NCBI GenBank assembly: GCA_031002005.1
Contig: JARYHS010008074.1
Span: 272,243,930 to 272,307,929 of the forward strand
DNA length: 64,000 nt
Direction of reading: 5' to 3'
Origin: Vandiemenella viatica
Taxonomy: Eukaryota > Arthropoda > Insecta > Orthoptera > Morabidae
Part shown: positions 44,641 through 55,570 of the stretch, piece after piece
Layout: each line of letters begins with the position of its first letter
Position numbering within the stretch: position 1 is the first letter of the stretch
Translations under genes and position numbers: made by a program
Notes under the pieces: generated by a model
Seen by the model: only the letters and a program-made list of their open reading frames with translations
What the model was told of the DNA's origin: nothing
The model's database searches: none

Positions 44641-45429
44641 GTTTCGTGTCGTCTCCCGCACACAGACTCCTATTTATTTTGTACATTAGTATTGCCAGCA
44701 GCATTTCATCTTTCAAGGATTCTTAAACATATTAGGCCTGTAATGGAAACCCGTATCGCGTTGTAAAAGCCAACTTATTAGATCGCGTAGCAATCGTTAT
44801 AAAACCCGCACAGTTCCGTCTTACGTTCAGCATTTACAGACGTTTCGACTTTAAAAAAATCCTAGTTAGTCGTAAGAAATAAAGTCGTTGTAATTATTTT
44901 AGTGTGTTATTTGATCTAGACTGCTAAGCTGCATTCGACCTCACATCCAAAAACACAAAGATGGTGACTAATATAATATGTCTGATGAAAAATGGTATAT
45001 AATCATCTGCCAGTATTAAATAATGTGTCAAGGGGTCTTACAGGGATCGTCCCAGCGTCCCTTCTCAATTTCGTACTGAAGAAAAAGTTTCCACTACGAG
45101 ACAAGCGTGTCATGTAAATAACTTGTTACTTTCCTTCACATATTACAAACTTGACGCACGAGCCCATAACAAACCATCTTAAAGTTTTCTGATTGCAGTT
45201 AGCCAGTCAGTGACGGGACTTGACGTAATTATAGATGTCTTTTTTATTTTTTTCTGCTCCTATCAATTACCATGGTGATTTAACACGGCCTATTCTAAAT
45301 GGTGGTAAAGAGTGATGCGCATATTTGGCAACAGTGAATCATTCATGCTGTTGTTTTTTTCAACTATTTTGTTTGCGGGAAGACGAAATTGGTAATATTC
45401 CACGGTGGCTGAAAAAGAAAAGAAAAAAA
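44641..45429. other. AT-rich spacer, no gene seen
   Basis: No recognisable feature. Ends in A-rich runs at 45,415-45,433. Confidence 0.4.
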
Positions 45430-45562
45430 AAAATCATAATCAGAATGGCGGGTACGCCAGGGCGGAGACTCGAATCCGCCCCGAGGTAACAGCCCCCGTC
45501 CAGTATAGTATAAACTCCGCAAACTCGTACCATTAACAGCTCAGCTATCACTCAGTGCAGTT
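45430..45562 (-). mobile_element. tRNA-like SINE head (other family)
   Basis: On the minus strand: GAGTGATAGCTGAGCTGTTAA (A-box-like), GGCGGATTCGAGTCTCCGCC (B-box-like) and GGCGTACCCGCCATTCTG followed by a T-rich tract. Family not otherwise seen in this window. Confidence 0.5.
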
Positions 45563-46670
45563 ACAGTCAGCTTAACAGTTGTCTCGCTTACAGACACCCA
45601 TTTAGGATCGAAGAGTTATCATACGCTTATATACTAAACGCTTTTTCCGTAGAGCAACCGATCTGCTTCAGTTGTAGCAATACAGTAATTTGGACTGGTT
45701 ATTATTAATTTGTCACCATTTTGTAACTTCTTTACTTCTGCCAAATATACTTTATTATAGCTGCGATCAATGCTTTCTTTTGGTTAACAATGAATTAAAA
45801 TAATTTCGTATCCGAAATTAGATTTCTACAAGCAAGCAAAAAAGCCAGTTTTGTTAGTTTAGTCAAAAAGTAGAACACAGTTATTCCAGTAATCTTTTTA
45901 TTTTTATTACAAGTTTGTAGAACCAACATTTGAATAGAATTCCAAAATAATTCTCAGGAGCTTCAATTTTGTTGTGAATTTCTTTTAAACTTGGAATGTA
46001 AAATTAAATTAATAATCTAATTACAAGATTAGACTGGATGCGAAATGGTGTTGCATGGGTCGTTTATTCAACAGATGCATCTTTGTGCGAGAGTAAATGG
46101 TCGAGTGGAGTAATTCAGATAAACACGAATCCGTCAGAATGAATTAGTTAAATGAACAGAGAAGTACGCTTTGAGGCACGGATATACCGGCTGCTGCAAG
46201 GAGACGGTTATAGCCCATTCAGTTAACAGAGGCGTCTCAAGGTGCTCTATCCCCACTCCGCTGCACTTAACCCCCTGATGAGAAGGGGAAATTTGCCACA
46301 CACCTACCGGGACATAGCGATCTAAACGGAGAGGTAGGTCAGGTGAGGAGCGGGGTCAAGGGAATATGTCCTTTAACCACCAGTTCATAATAAACAGGGC
46401 ATTGATTAACGCGGGTTGAGTTCGTGTTAGCTGTGTTGGTGAACTGTTGCACTGTCATAACAGGTGATCGTTATGATGTCGGCGGAGTTGGTTGTTTGCG
46501 TGTTCTGCGAACTCTGGCTGCAGAATCGTCAAGCATCTACCAATGCTGTGGTTTACCGAGTTATCTAAAGACTGGCAAAAATATAAATCACTGTTCTATT
46601 CATCAGATGTGAGAATACACATCAACTATTAAATTTCTTCCTGATTCCAAAGCTGCAGAGAAATTCCACC
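45563..46670. other. AT-rich spacer, no gene seen
   Basis: The short plus frame at 46,424-46,612 has no recognisable domain. A GC-richer patch at 46,180-46,370 is of unknown nature. Confidence 0.4.
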
Positions 46671-46885
46671 CACTGAGCGTGGTTGGTGAGTGGTTAAAGC
46701 TCTGGCCTCGCATTCGGGAGGGCGTGGGGCAACCATTTTTGGGTTTTCCATGGTTTACCCAAATCATTCCAGGCGAGTGCCAGGATTCTTCTTACAAAAG
46801 GCCATGGCCAATTTCCTTCCCGTTCCTTGTCCCCCATCCTTAAACGCCTCTAATGACCTTGACGTCGACGACGTGAAAAACAATA
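46671..46885 (+). mobile_element. SINE-A, subfamily A1, internal deletion
   Basis: GAGCGTGGTTGGTGAGTGG (A box), CTCTGGCCTCGCATTCGGG, then the B-box region is deleted (GGCGTGGGGCAACC joins CATTTTTGGGTTTTC), followed by a normal body and GCCTCTAATGACCTTGACG to GACGACGTGAAAAAC. The B-box loss should abolish Pol III transcription of this copy. Confidence 0.88.
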
Positions 46886-47837
46886 ATAAAAAAATCACGT
46901 CTTACTGCACAGTTCGAGTTTTTTTTTTGGCACACCAACTGTAAACAAACTCGCGTAAATGTAACTATACCTTCATAGTTTTCCACACATTTCCATAACT
47001 CACTCCAGTTGTGTTAGTAATTTCGTGTGTCTTCCGGACTGAGGTCTTAAAGTTGGGTGCGGCGTGATGATTTTTGTGGAAATACCCACTCGCTGCTACA
47101 CCGTGTTTCATGTGGCGAGGCATATCAGATGTCGTCTTGGGTATAGCTCGCAATTTCGTCTGGATACATCGATTAATCTTTTATCACGCCCAGACATCAA
47201 TACACCTCGTCCCCCCCTCCCCTCCCACCCCGCGCCGACCCCCGTCCCCACACCCCGGTAAACTTAACACAACGTTCCTAATTTTGCAAAATAAGATAAT
47301 AAAGTTAGAAGACTTCCTGTCATTCCTGAAAATGAAGTTTAGGATCTTCAAAAACAAACTGCTAGGTGCAAAGAGAAATTTGTAGATCTAACTTGATCAG
47401 AGTTTGTTAATATTTATTGTTCTGTATGCACCCATAGTATCAGTACTAAGGAGTAAAGCAGGCTTTGTATGGATGCATATTAAATAATGTAAATTAAAAG
47501 TTTTTACACTTAAATAAAGTATTTGTACACTTGGGTAAATTATTGCCGAATTGTGCGTGCAATGTTTCCAACATTTCTGCTTGTTTAACTTATTTTTGTA
47601 CTAGAGACTTAATTATGTTTTGCATTATGATCACTCTAACTCGTCGTAATAAGTAATCAAATGGCTATTCATTTAACACATCAGTGCCAAGCTTCACGCC
47701 GCTGCCATATAAACGGGCGATAAAGTATACTGCTCTTATTTCAAGAGTATCATTACGCAATCTGATATACTCCTTTCATTATTTACAAAGCTGTCTGCAG
47801 TTTTTTTATTACTTTGTTCAAAAAAAATTAGAGCTTT
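46886..47837. other. Spacer, no gene seen
   Basis: A C-rich patch lies at 47,205-47,260 (CCCCCCTCCCCTCCCACCCC). No domain recognised in short frames. Confidence 0.35.
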
Positions 47838-48053
47838 CTGGCTTGTCGCCAACGAGATCATTAAAGCTCTGGTGAAGGAATTGGAAGGAAACTGGCCTCG
47901 GCGTTTCTATGTAAACGAACCATTTCGACATTCGCCTGGACTGATCTCGGAAAACCAAGAAAAATAACGAAATCTAGATAGCATAAGCGGAATTTAAGAC
48001 TGGTTTTTCTGAATGTCAGGGTCAAACGTTACCGCTCACCCATTAGCCCCGGT
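47838..48053 (-). mobile_element. SINE-A, diverged
   Basis: Minus-strand copy with GGAATTGGAAGGAAACTGGCC, GACATTCGCCTGGACTG and AACGTTACCGCTCACCCATTA (A box). Tail and B box are eroded. Confidence 0.72.
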
Positions 48054-48309
48054 TTATCGTGTTTGAAGATGCAATTTTGGTCTCTAGGATCTTCAGAAAA
48101 TGTTTTCGTTCACAAAGAGAGTGTCGATTGGTCTGTTGGCTCCGGGCGTTGAGCCAAACGGAGCAGGCGCTTGACAGCTACGTTACTGACAGGAAACAGA
48201 TCGTCAGAGTCAGTTTGGAGAGCTCAGTAACAGAGACTGATACGATCGTGCCAACATATAATTGCATTACTGTATGCAATATGTACACTGGCGCAAGATA
48301 CCTCCAGCG

Positions 48310-48515
48310 ACCGAGCCTGATGGGAGAGCGATAACGCTGCAGCTTCGCATTCAGGAGGACGTAGGTTCGAAAACCCGTTCGGCTATCTAGATTTCGGTTT
48401 TCCATGGTTCGTTCGAAAGTCCATGGCCGAACACCTTCCCGTTCATGGCCTCATTCCTTTTCCGCCTCTAATGACCTAAATGTCTACGAAGTGTAAAACC
48501 ATAAGCAAAAAAAGC
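48310..48515 (+). mobile_element. SINE-A, subfamily A1, internal deletion
   Basis: CCGAGCCTGATGGGAGAGCG, GGACGTAGGTTCGAAAACCCG (B box), TTTTCCATGGTT, then a deletion joins directly to GTCCATGGCCGAACACC. The tail is GCCTCTAATGACCTAAATG to GTGTAAAACCATAAGC. Confidence 0.85.
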
Positions 48516-49255
48516 GAAACTAAGCCCGCCAGCAGTGGCCGTAGTTTGCAGCGGCTGCTCCGAAGGACGCCAAAGCAAAGCGCGTGTCTAATTGGCTATT
48601 CTGAACAACGTTAAAACCGTGGAGAATCAGCACAGAGATAACAGTACCAGTGTTGGTGATATGACAGGAGAGTACGTGTTGAAAGAGCGGCCACGTCATT
48701 AGTCATCTGATAGCAGCCCTAAAACTGCGTCTTGTTTAGCTTTGTCAGCTGGACTGTCTAATTGTGAACACGGACCCGGAAATTCGGCCTTAGCTGATAG
48801 CGTTCAGATATGATCTTTCACTGATCCTGTGATAGTTGGCCATTTACAGTATCTTGATTTCGTAATTCTATATTCTGCGTTTGAAATGTGTTGCTGGTAG
48901 AGAATGTTACGAATATCATGAACAGCTAGATGAGCAAATGATTTCGTCATCTAATAAGGAGGGTGTTAGACATTAATGGATTTTAATTCTGTTAAACATG
49001 GTCACTCTCTAACACGAAACGATCATTACTGTGAAACTATGTACCTAGATATAATGTATTTAAAAAATAAAAAAAGGGTTTTCTTTATTGTAATTTTTGC
49101 TTGCGTCATTAATATTTGGAATTAAGTAAGCATTTCTATTTACTGTGAATTATTTGATAGTGCAATCGGGAAGGCGCTTGGTTCCGAAGATTTCTCTTTC
49201 GATATCCGGTTAGAATATTATTTTTTCAATAAAGTAAAAAAAATGTAATTTTTAG

Positions 49256-49257
<2 letters not shown>
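48516..49257. other. Spacer, no gene seen
   Basis: No recognisable feature. Confidence 0.4.

Positions 49258-49307
<50 letters not shown>
49258..49307. repeat. Long (TA)n microsatellite
   Basis: Uninterrupted alternating T and A over about 50 bases, followed by a poly-T tract. Confidence 0.97.
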
Positions 49308-49318
<11 letters not shown>

Positions 49319-52155
49319 GTTGAGATATTTCAATTCAACATGGAGCTTAGAAACAATTTTTGTTTTTGTGAAGTTTGGTGATATTTACTACACTTGATTA
49401 TAATATTCTTAACCCGCTGGCAGTTTGCAGGTACGTATTTTATGTAAAAAGTAGTAGAAGAATCAGACAATAAATAAGTATGTAAGGTTTTGTGCTCAGA
49501 CATTTCCATAACGAAGTTCACTTGAAAAGTAATCCCATATCAGCTTACTGATAATCTGTTCTACTCAAGGACTGTTAGATAATAAAGTCGTAAAAAATAT
49601 AATTAGATGTACAAATCTTTACGATACCATTTTTTGTAAAATTCAATGTGATTTGAAATAGCACTGCAAGTTTTAATAGTTTCTTTATTACCTACTATAA
49701 AAAAATAATAAATCTGTTTGTATCGAACAAAAGACCTCATTTTTTGTAACGAAGTGTATTACCGATTGTGCAAACAAACAATTCTTTCTGTAGATACTGT
49801 ATTCCATGTAACTAGCGACTTGAGAAATAGGAAATTTGGGAAAACTCTTTTTTTTAATCACAAATTATGGCCTAACTTGTTACGCGGCTTGACAAGAGTT
49901 ATGTTTTAGTGTTGTAGAACGATCCTGCCTAAAAAAAAGTCCGTTAGTTGTATGTCTGACGCTCTCCTTTCAAGGAGTTGGGATAGAAAATGGTCTTCAT
50001 AATTTTGTAGACAAAATGTTATAGCTATTTTTTAGAGGAATGATAGTAACGTGGAAAAATTTAATGACTAACTGAGTAAATCAAAATAATGTTACCTGTT
50101 TGCCGCGGAGGATTACTCATCGGAAGACAGAAGATAGTGAAAAATGGCTTCACTGGAGAGCGCTCAAATGAAACCCTAAGGTCACGATTCTCAGGCACGA
50201 ATTAAACATCTATGGAGAGTGTTGCTTCTATGGATTTATGATATAGACATTATTTTATGCATTTTACGAAAGTGTTCAAATGGGTATGTCTGCGTGAGTG
50301 TAATGAGTTATGTCCATACATACCTACTTTTCACGAGTGGCGAGCTGGATTCACTAAATCTCTGATCAAAGGCATCCTTGGAAGATGATAAGGCTGTATA
50401 GGTTGAAGAAAATATTGTAAAAGCGGGGACTGAGCTCAGTTAATGTCAGTTCTGTACGGTTAATAAGTTATTCAGTACAGAGCCGTAGTTGCTGAAATTT
50501 TGATCCAAATACAAATGCAGACAAAATTTTACACTTGGTCTCTAACTAAACTGAGACTTTTGTAACAACTATAAATGGATACTTCCCAACGTCTTTGTCA
50601 GACAACTGCTCTCGTAAGTCAGCTATGAGCCATGAAACATACTTATCAGTGCAGTTACTGTGTTTGTCTGAAGTAGTTATTACATGACGCGAACGGAATT
50701 ACGCGAAACGGCAGTGTGAGGCGCCTCGACTGCTGACGTAATAGCCTGTAAACACGTCATCGTTGCTGACGTAACCCTCACTTCTTACTACTACCGAGCT
50801 CCTCAAGAAAGGGGCGTGGCTCATGCCTGCTTGGGAATCCTACAGGCAAATCTGATGGGGAATTATTGACGTTGTAAGTAATGCATTGTCTGATTTGATA
50901 TCGACATGTGAAACCAACTCCGTGGCGAATTAGTGCTCACATTTCCATCTCAACCAAATCCACAAAATTCTGTCAATGTTATCTCTTCCCAACTGGAGCC
51001 TTTTTTCCCAGTTTCAATAGTTGATTTGAGGTAATGAAAATATTTAGTCCGCAGAAGCATATTTCTCTGGATAATTTAAAATTAATGTATTATTAATTTG
51101 CTTTATCAGTTTTAGTGGAACGTTTATTAGTGATTATTATGTAAGAGTAATGATAATGATTTAATAAAATTTAAAGTTACATCGAAATGTATTTTGACAA
51201 ATGTAACCGTTGATCAATTTTTTGTTTGATTGGCTAGTTATTTAATCAATTTCTGAATCACGGTGAGTTACTATTTCGCGCACTCATTGTGTGCTGATGA
51301 CTGGTGGCTTCTATGTTGTGGTGGTCATGGTCTGCTGCCTCTCTGAGATACACTTTTTGTGGCGTTGATCTGCGGCTTATGCTGCTTAAATACAGGTGAC
51401 TGCGCTTAAGCCAGCGCTGCAATCTGTCCCCCAGGTCGATTGGATGTACTGCCTCCGCATTTGACTTGCAGTTATATCCACCGGGACAGCTGATTTCCAT
51501 GTTGTGTTTGCTCACAACTGGAGCCTTCCTCGACAGTGGCTGATTGTTGGTGACTGTGACTCGGGAGAGAGCGTCGTCCTCGACTGTGATCATGGCGCGG
51601 GAGAGAGAGAGAGAGAGACAGTCGTTTCCTAAGTTCCGCAAATCCCAAGAGCGCATTGTTGCACCCTTTGAGGATCCGAAGTTAAATTATTCCCCGCCTC
51701 CCTAGCAGATTCTTAACCACTCCGTGCATTGGCTTTTCCAACATTGTTTGTATCTCCGTTAGCGTTACTACGCTCATGTCAAGACACTTTTCCCTGTCCT
51801 TTCTGGCGAATGTTTGGCTATTATTTGCGGGCGGCGCTTTGCATCTAGTTGGTCGAACAGTGGGTTAAACCGGACGTGCCATTCTCGCTATAAGCAACTG
51901 GAATTCAAGTACATTCGGCAAGAGTTTATGCAGATTCTCGTATGTATTGCAGTTCGTTTTCGAGTGTGCAGTGTGATATTGCAAGTCATTTGCTCCTGTG
52001 TATTTCTCTTTTCAAGAAACGGCGCAATTTGGTTTTTCGTGTAACACTGGTGCCATGCTAGATACTTTTAGGAAAGTTGAAACTTCTGTCGGCCTTTCTC
52101 ATGACCATTTTCAAGAGGTACGCGAATGTTGGGATCATCTCCTCTCTCTGTTACC
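49308..52155. other. Long spacer, no gene recognised
   Basis: The longest frame is 132 residues on the minus strand (51,258-51,656) with NQPLSRKAPVVSKHNMEIS and an (AG)n-encoded serine/leucine stretch at 51,601-51,618. I recognise no family. Otherwise AT-rich. Confidence 0.35.
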
Positions 52156-52565
52156 CCGGGACCACACGCTTGGCACTTGTCACAAACTCCAAGCCTCTAC
52201 AAACGCTTGGTTAATTTTGGGGAGCCAAACATCGTCATCCACACGCTTGCTTGTGCGCTTGTATATTTTGGAGAAGCAAGCATGACGGACGTCTAGGTTG
52301 TGTCGGCCATAACTTTTGACCTAACCTATTTTTATTTTAAAAAAATTAAAAACGAGAAAGATGGCAAAGAAGGTCGTGGATGTTAAAAATCCATAGAAAC
52401 CGTACCATTTAATTTACATTTCATTCATGCAACTATGATTACTATTTAGCTTCATGTATGTATTTCATTTAATATAAGTAGTACTGGATATTGTTTTATA
52501 ATTAGAATTCTATAATAATTATTGTTTAATGTCTTTATCCATTAATTTTTTATTGCATAGAATTT

Positions 52566-52757
52566 ATGGAAGAAACATTTAATGAGCTTCTTTTTAAGCC
52601 ATCTGGTCAGTTTGATAACTTCTGCCTGATGAGATATGCTGATTCTGAATATTCACTGAATGAAATGTCACCTATGACTTTAAACAAAATTCAACTTCAG
52701 AGAAGCAATACTATACCAGCTAAATTAGTAAATTTATACGTGAGCCAGAGCGAATAG
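52566..52757 (+). CDS. Possible terminal exon, unknown protein
   Basis: A 63-residue open frame preceded by an acceptor-like TTTTATTGCATAG. It begins MEETFNELLFKPSGQFDNF and ends YVSQSE-stop. I do not recognise the family. Its position inside the inverted repeats at 52,156 and 53,218, and convergent with the MADF-like frame, suggests the last exon of a transposon gene. It could equally be a chance frame. Confidence 0.25.
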   Translation: MEETFNELLFKPSGQFDNFCLMRYADSEYSLNEMSPMTLNKIQLQRSNTIPAKLVNLYVSQSE

Positions 52758-53021
52758 AATCTTGTTTTTTTTTTTTTTTTTTATATATTTACGAAATGTG
52801 ACAGTAAGAAATTCTTTTTTTTTTATCTGCATGACAGTTTTATTTAAAGCTTCACTAAAACGACTCCAAACATGGGCTACTTTTTTATGGTTTTTGCAGA
52901 GTTCTACTTGGCAGCATTCGGGGAATTTTAAAATATCCTCGTTGGACCAGTTATTCATTTCTCTTGCAGCACTTTTACACAACAAAAAGAAACGCACGTT
53001 TTGTCCGCCATCAGGGCACAA
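52734..53021 (-). pseudogene. MADF-like exon fragment
   Basis: From an internal Met the frame reads MNNWSNEDILKFPECCQVE, then HVWSRFSEALN. The W-x-x-E-x-x-L-x-F spacing and the W-x-x-x-x-x-x-L end resemble the first half of a MADF/Myb-SANT domain, as used by Harbinger accessory proteins. After it the frame runs into lysine-rich low-complexity sequence from a poly-T tract. No second half was found nearby, so at best a remnant. Confidence 0.4.
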
Positions 53022-53218
53022 ACAATACTAAGACCGCACAAACGTGTATCCGCTTCGCAAGCACTTGCCGCAAACGCCTTTGATTTGTGACAAAAAAACC
53101 GACACTCGGTCGGATCAGCCACAAGTGCCTGCAAGCCTAATCAAGCCCAGCCAAGCGCCCTATCCACACGCTTCAATTTGTGACAGTTTGACGAGGTTTG
53201 GCAAGCGTGTGGTCCCGG

Positions 53219-53607
53219 CTTGCGCAAAGATTACATCGACCGCAAACACACACAACTAAGACTGGATCCTCCTGAGTGAGCTCTGTAGTCAGGACGTCTG
53301 TTAGTAAAGAAAAAGCGCACGCGTGTGGTCTGTTCTACGGTTAGTGGCAATTGCAGGAACATTCTGTTCATATTTATTAAGAAACAGCCACAGACACCAA
53401 AAGGGCGGAAATAAACCGAATAAGTTTGATTTAATTTCAGTTCTATTCTTTATGATGGTGACGAGATTTCTTCTTTGGTCTCTATTTTCTGCTGGAGGCG
53501 CTCATTCATTTCTGTGTCAGGAAAACAGATGACCTCGTAGCCTACCCATAGTGTTAGTGATTATATCTTTCTTCGTGCGCGCTGTTCACTATGATCAACT
53601 CCCAAGT
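53219..53607. other. Spacer, no gene seen
   Basis: A 69-residue plus frame (53,323-53,532) has no recognisable domain. Confidence 0.35.
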
Positions 53608-53791
53608 AAGGTTCGAATCCCCGTCCGGGCATCCAGATTTGGGTTTTCCATGGTTTCCCAAATCACTCCAGGCAAATGCCGGTATGTTTCCTTCAAAAGC
53701 CCATGGCCGAATTCCTTCCCATTCCTTGCTCCCTATCCTTTCCCGTCTCTAAAGACCTTGCTGTTAGAGAGACATTAAGCAGATAAAAAAA
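53608..53791 (+). mobile_element. SINE-A, subfamily A2, 5'-truncated
   Basis: Starts at the B box (GGTTCGAATCCCCGTCCGGG) and runs through TTTTCCATGGTTTCCC, AAATGCCGGTATGTTTCC and CCATGGCCGAATTCC, to the A2 tail GTCTCTAAAGACCTTGCTG and TTAGAGAGACATTAAGC with an A tract. The GTCTC/GAGAC stem is intact. Confidence 0.9.
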
Positions 53792-54562
53792 ATCCAAGGT
53801 AAGTGTAGATATTTAGAATCATGTTTTGATTCGTATCGACCATGGCTCAATGTCCTCATTTGCAGGGGTTTAAATAGTCGTGAGTTATTGCCGTTTATGT
53901 AGGTTTGATATCAGTGTCAATAGGACCGTTTATAAATATTTGATGTGAAAGTCTTAACTGACGCGTATATAGGTGTCAAATAACTATGGTTTCTGAGTGA
54001 CATTAAATTTGTAAAGAAGGCGGAAATCTCCTTCTGACTGTGTCACTGAATGAAAAAGAAAATGCATTTGGGGAGAATAATGAGAGCGAAAGAGTGCCGA
54101 CTGAACAAGAATGGCTGAGACAGACACTTGTGAGAACTACTATATAGATCAATATCGTGCTTGTGGAGCAAAAGGCCAAATATTTGGCAATTTGTGAGTA
54201 TGTTCTGGGAAGATTTGAAATTTCTAGAAACTTTTTTGAAACAAGAGATGTTTGACTACGATCCCGAGGCAAAACGTAAGATGGAGAATTTTGTTTGTGC
54301 AAAATCTCAGAGCTTGAAGAAAGGATACAGCAGCAGGTCAGTGGTGAAATAGATGATTGCTGCGTTTTCGAAAGTCGTAGTGATGTATATGAAAATTCTG
54401 TTGCTACGTGTCAGGCAGTCAAGCCTTTCTCAACGTCGTCTTGGATCGGTGTTTTGAAAAACAGTGAGGAACATAACACACGACTGCGTTTTGCGCAACA
54501 CACTTCACTCTGTATACAAGCCGGATGTAGCTCCACGCAAAGTCCTCTCTGATAAGACTGCC
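53792..54562. other. Spacer, no gene seen
   Basis: Frames at 54,003-54,302 (minus), 54,161-54,352 and 54,295-54,552 (plus) overlap. I recognise no family. Confidence 0.35.
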
Positions 54563-54827
54563 TAACACACGCAAATGCCGACCCCGGCAGCGTAGGGGTA
54601 GCGTGCTTGCTTCTCGTTGCAGGGGTCGCCGGTTCGAGTCCGGCGTAGGGCATGGGTGGTTTTAATTAAATGTTGTGTTCGTCTTGTGTCGTCCTTACAC
54701 GTTGGAGAAAATAATCATACTTATAAGAAATCTGTACATTGTAAGAGAAACAAACACATTGGGCTGGCTGAATGGCTAACATGGCCGAATGCCATATTAA
54801 AAAAAAAAAAAAAAATAACACACGCAA
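54563..54827 (+). mobile_element. SINE-C, full length, perfect 12-bp duplication
   Basis: Element 54,575-54,815: GCCGACCCCGGCAGCGTAGG (head), GTCGCCGGTTCGAGTCCGGC (B box), GGGCATGGGTGGTTTTAATT, GTTGTGTTCGTCTTG, and the tail GGCTGGCTGAATGGCTAACA to GCCAT with a long A tract. TAACACACGCAA occurs at 54,563-54,574 and 54,816-54,827. This is the reference copy for the family here. Confidence 0.95.
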
Positions 54828-55440
54828 TTTGTTTCATACTGTTTATTAGTCTGGCCACATACGGAAAATCACTTCAACTAGTTCTGTGAGCAACGCGAAT
54901 AATGTCTTTCTGTCTGTCTTCACAAAATTCGAAGTTTGAAGGAAGCAACTATTAATTTCGGGTTAATTGAGTATACATTTAAATATAAATCACTACAAGT
55001 TATTTTCGACAGAAATGTCACAAGTTTATTTGCTCTTTGTTTTTTGAAAGACTGCATACTTATCAGTCACTGATATGGCACAAAGTTATCATTTCTAATG
55101 CATACCTTATACAAGATGATAGAAGAACGCAATATTATGTGTAATAGTTGTGTTTGAAAAGAGGAACTAAATGAAGAGTATTAGAGACTAAGTACAAATA
55201 AGTGTGCAAAACAAATAAGTGTAATTGGGTGCACCTCTGATCTACGCAGTTACATTCAGATTATATAAATCTGTGTACTTTTTTAGTATAACAGAGAGAC
55301 ATCTTGAAAATAAAATCTCAAATCTTAACTAAAATATCTAAATGGGAATTATATTCGATTACAACACAGTATTTGTAGCAGTCGTATCAAATGAAATTTA
55401 AAAAAAAAGTGAAACCATTGTTGTTTGTGAATCAGTGCCT
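54828..55440. other. AT-rich spacer, no gene seen
   Basis: No recognisable feature. Confidence 0.4.
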
Positions 55441-55570
55441 CCATACACAGATGGCAGCGGCGTTGTTTACTGTCGTTGGTTACGCGGCGCAGTGTTGTTA
55501 TCTGAGGCGGCCGATAGCTGTTGCGGTATCAGTGTCGTAACGTGGCTCATCTAGCTGTGTCCGCTACCAG
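55441..55570 (+). promoter_or_regulatory. Possible CpG-rich first exon of a host gene
   Basis: A CpG-rich patch (GCAGCGGCGTTGTTTACTG, TTACGCGGCGCAG, GAGGCGGCCGATAGC) stands out from AT-rich surroundings and ends in a strong donor, CTACCAG|GTGAGC, at 55,570/55,571. An ATG at 55,451 opens a frame that stops before the donor, so it would be a largely untranslated exon. No downstream coding exon is visible in the window. Speculative. Confidence 0.25.

Larger units (their letters stand above)
52156..53218. mobile_element. Candidate second Harbinger-like element
   Basis: A perfect 17-bp inverted repeat, CCGGGACCACACGCTTG, lies at 52,156-52,172 and 53,202-53,218. CACACGCTT motifs recur subterminally on both sides (about 52,240 and 53,164). 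Inside, the minus strand carries an exon resembling the first half of a MADF domain and the plus strand a short acceptor-preceded frame. I find no TAA/TTA duplication at the ends, so superfamily assignment is tentative. Confidence 0.55.

Noticed and set aside
51258..51656. 132-residue minus-strand frame as a real protein
   Set aside because: Contains a low-complexity run from an (AG)n repeat and no domain I can name; left as unassigned.
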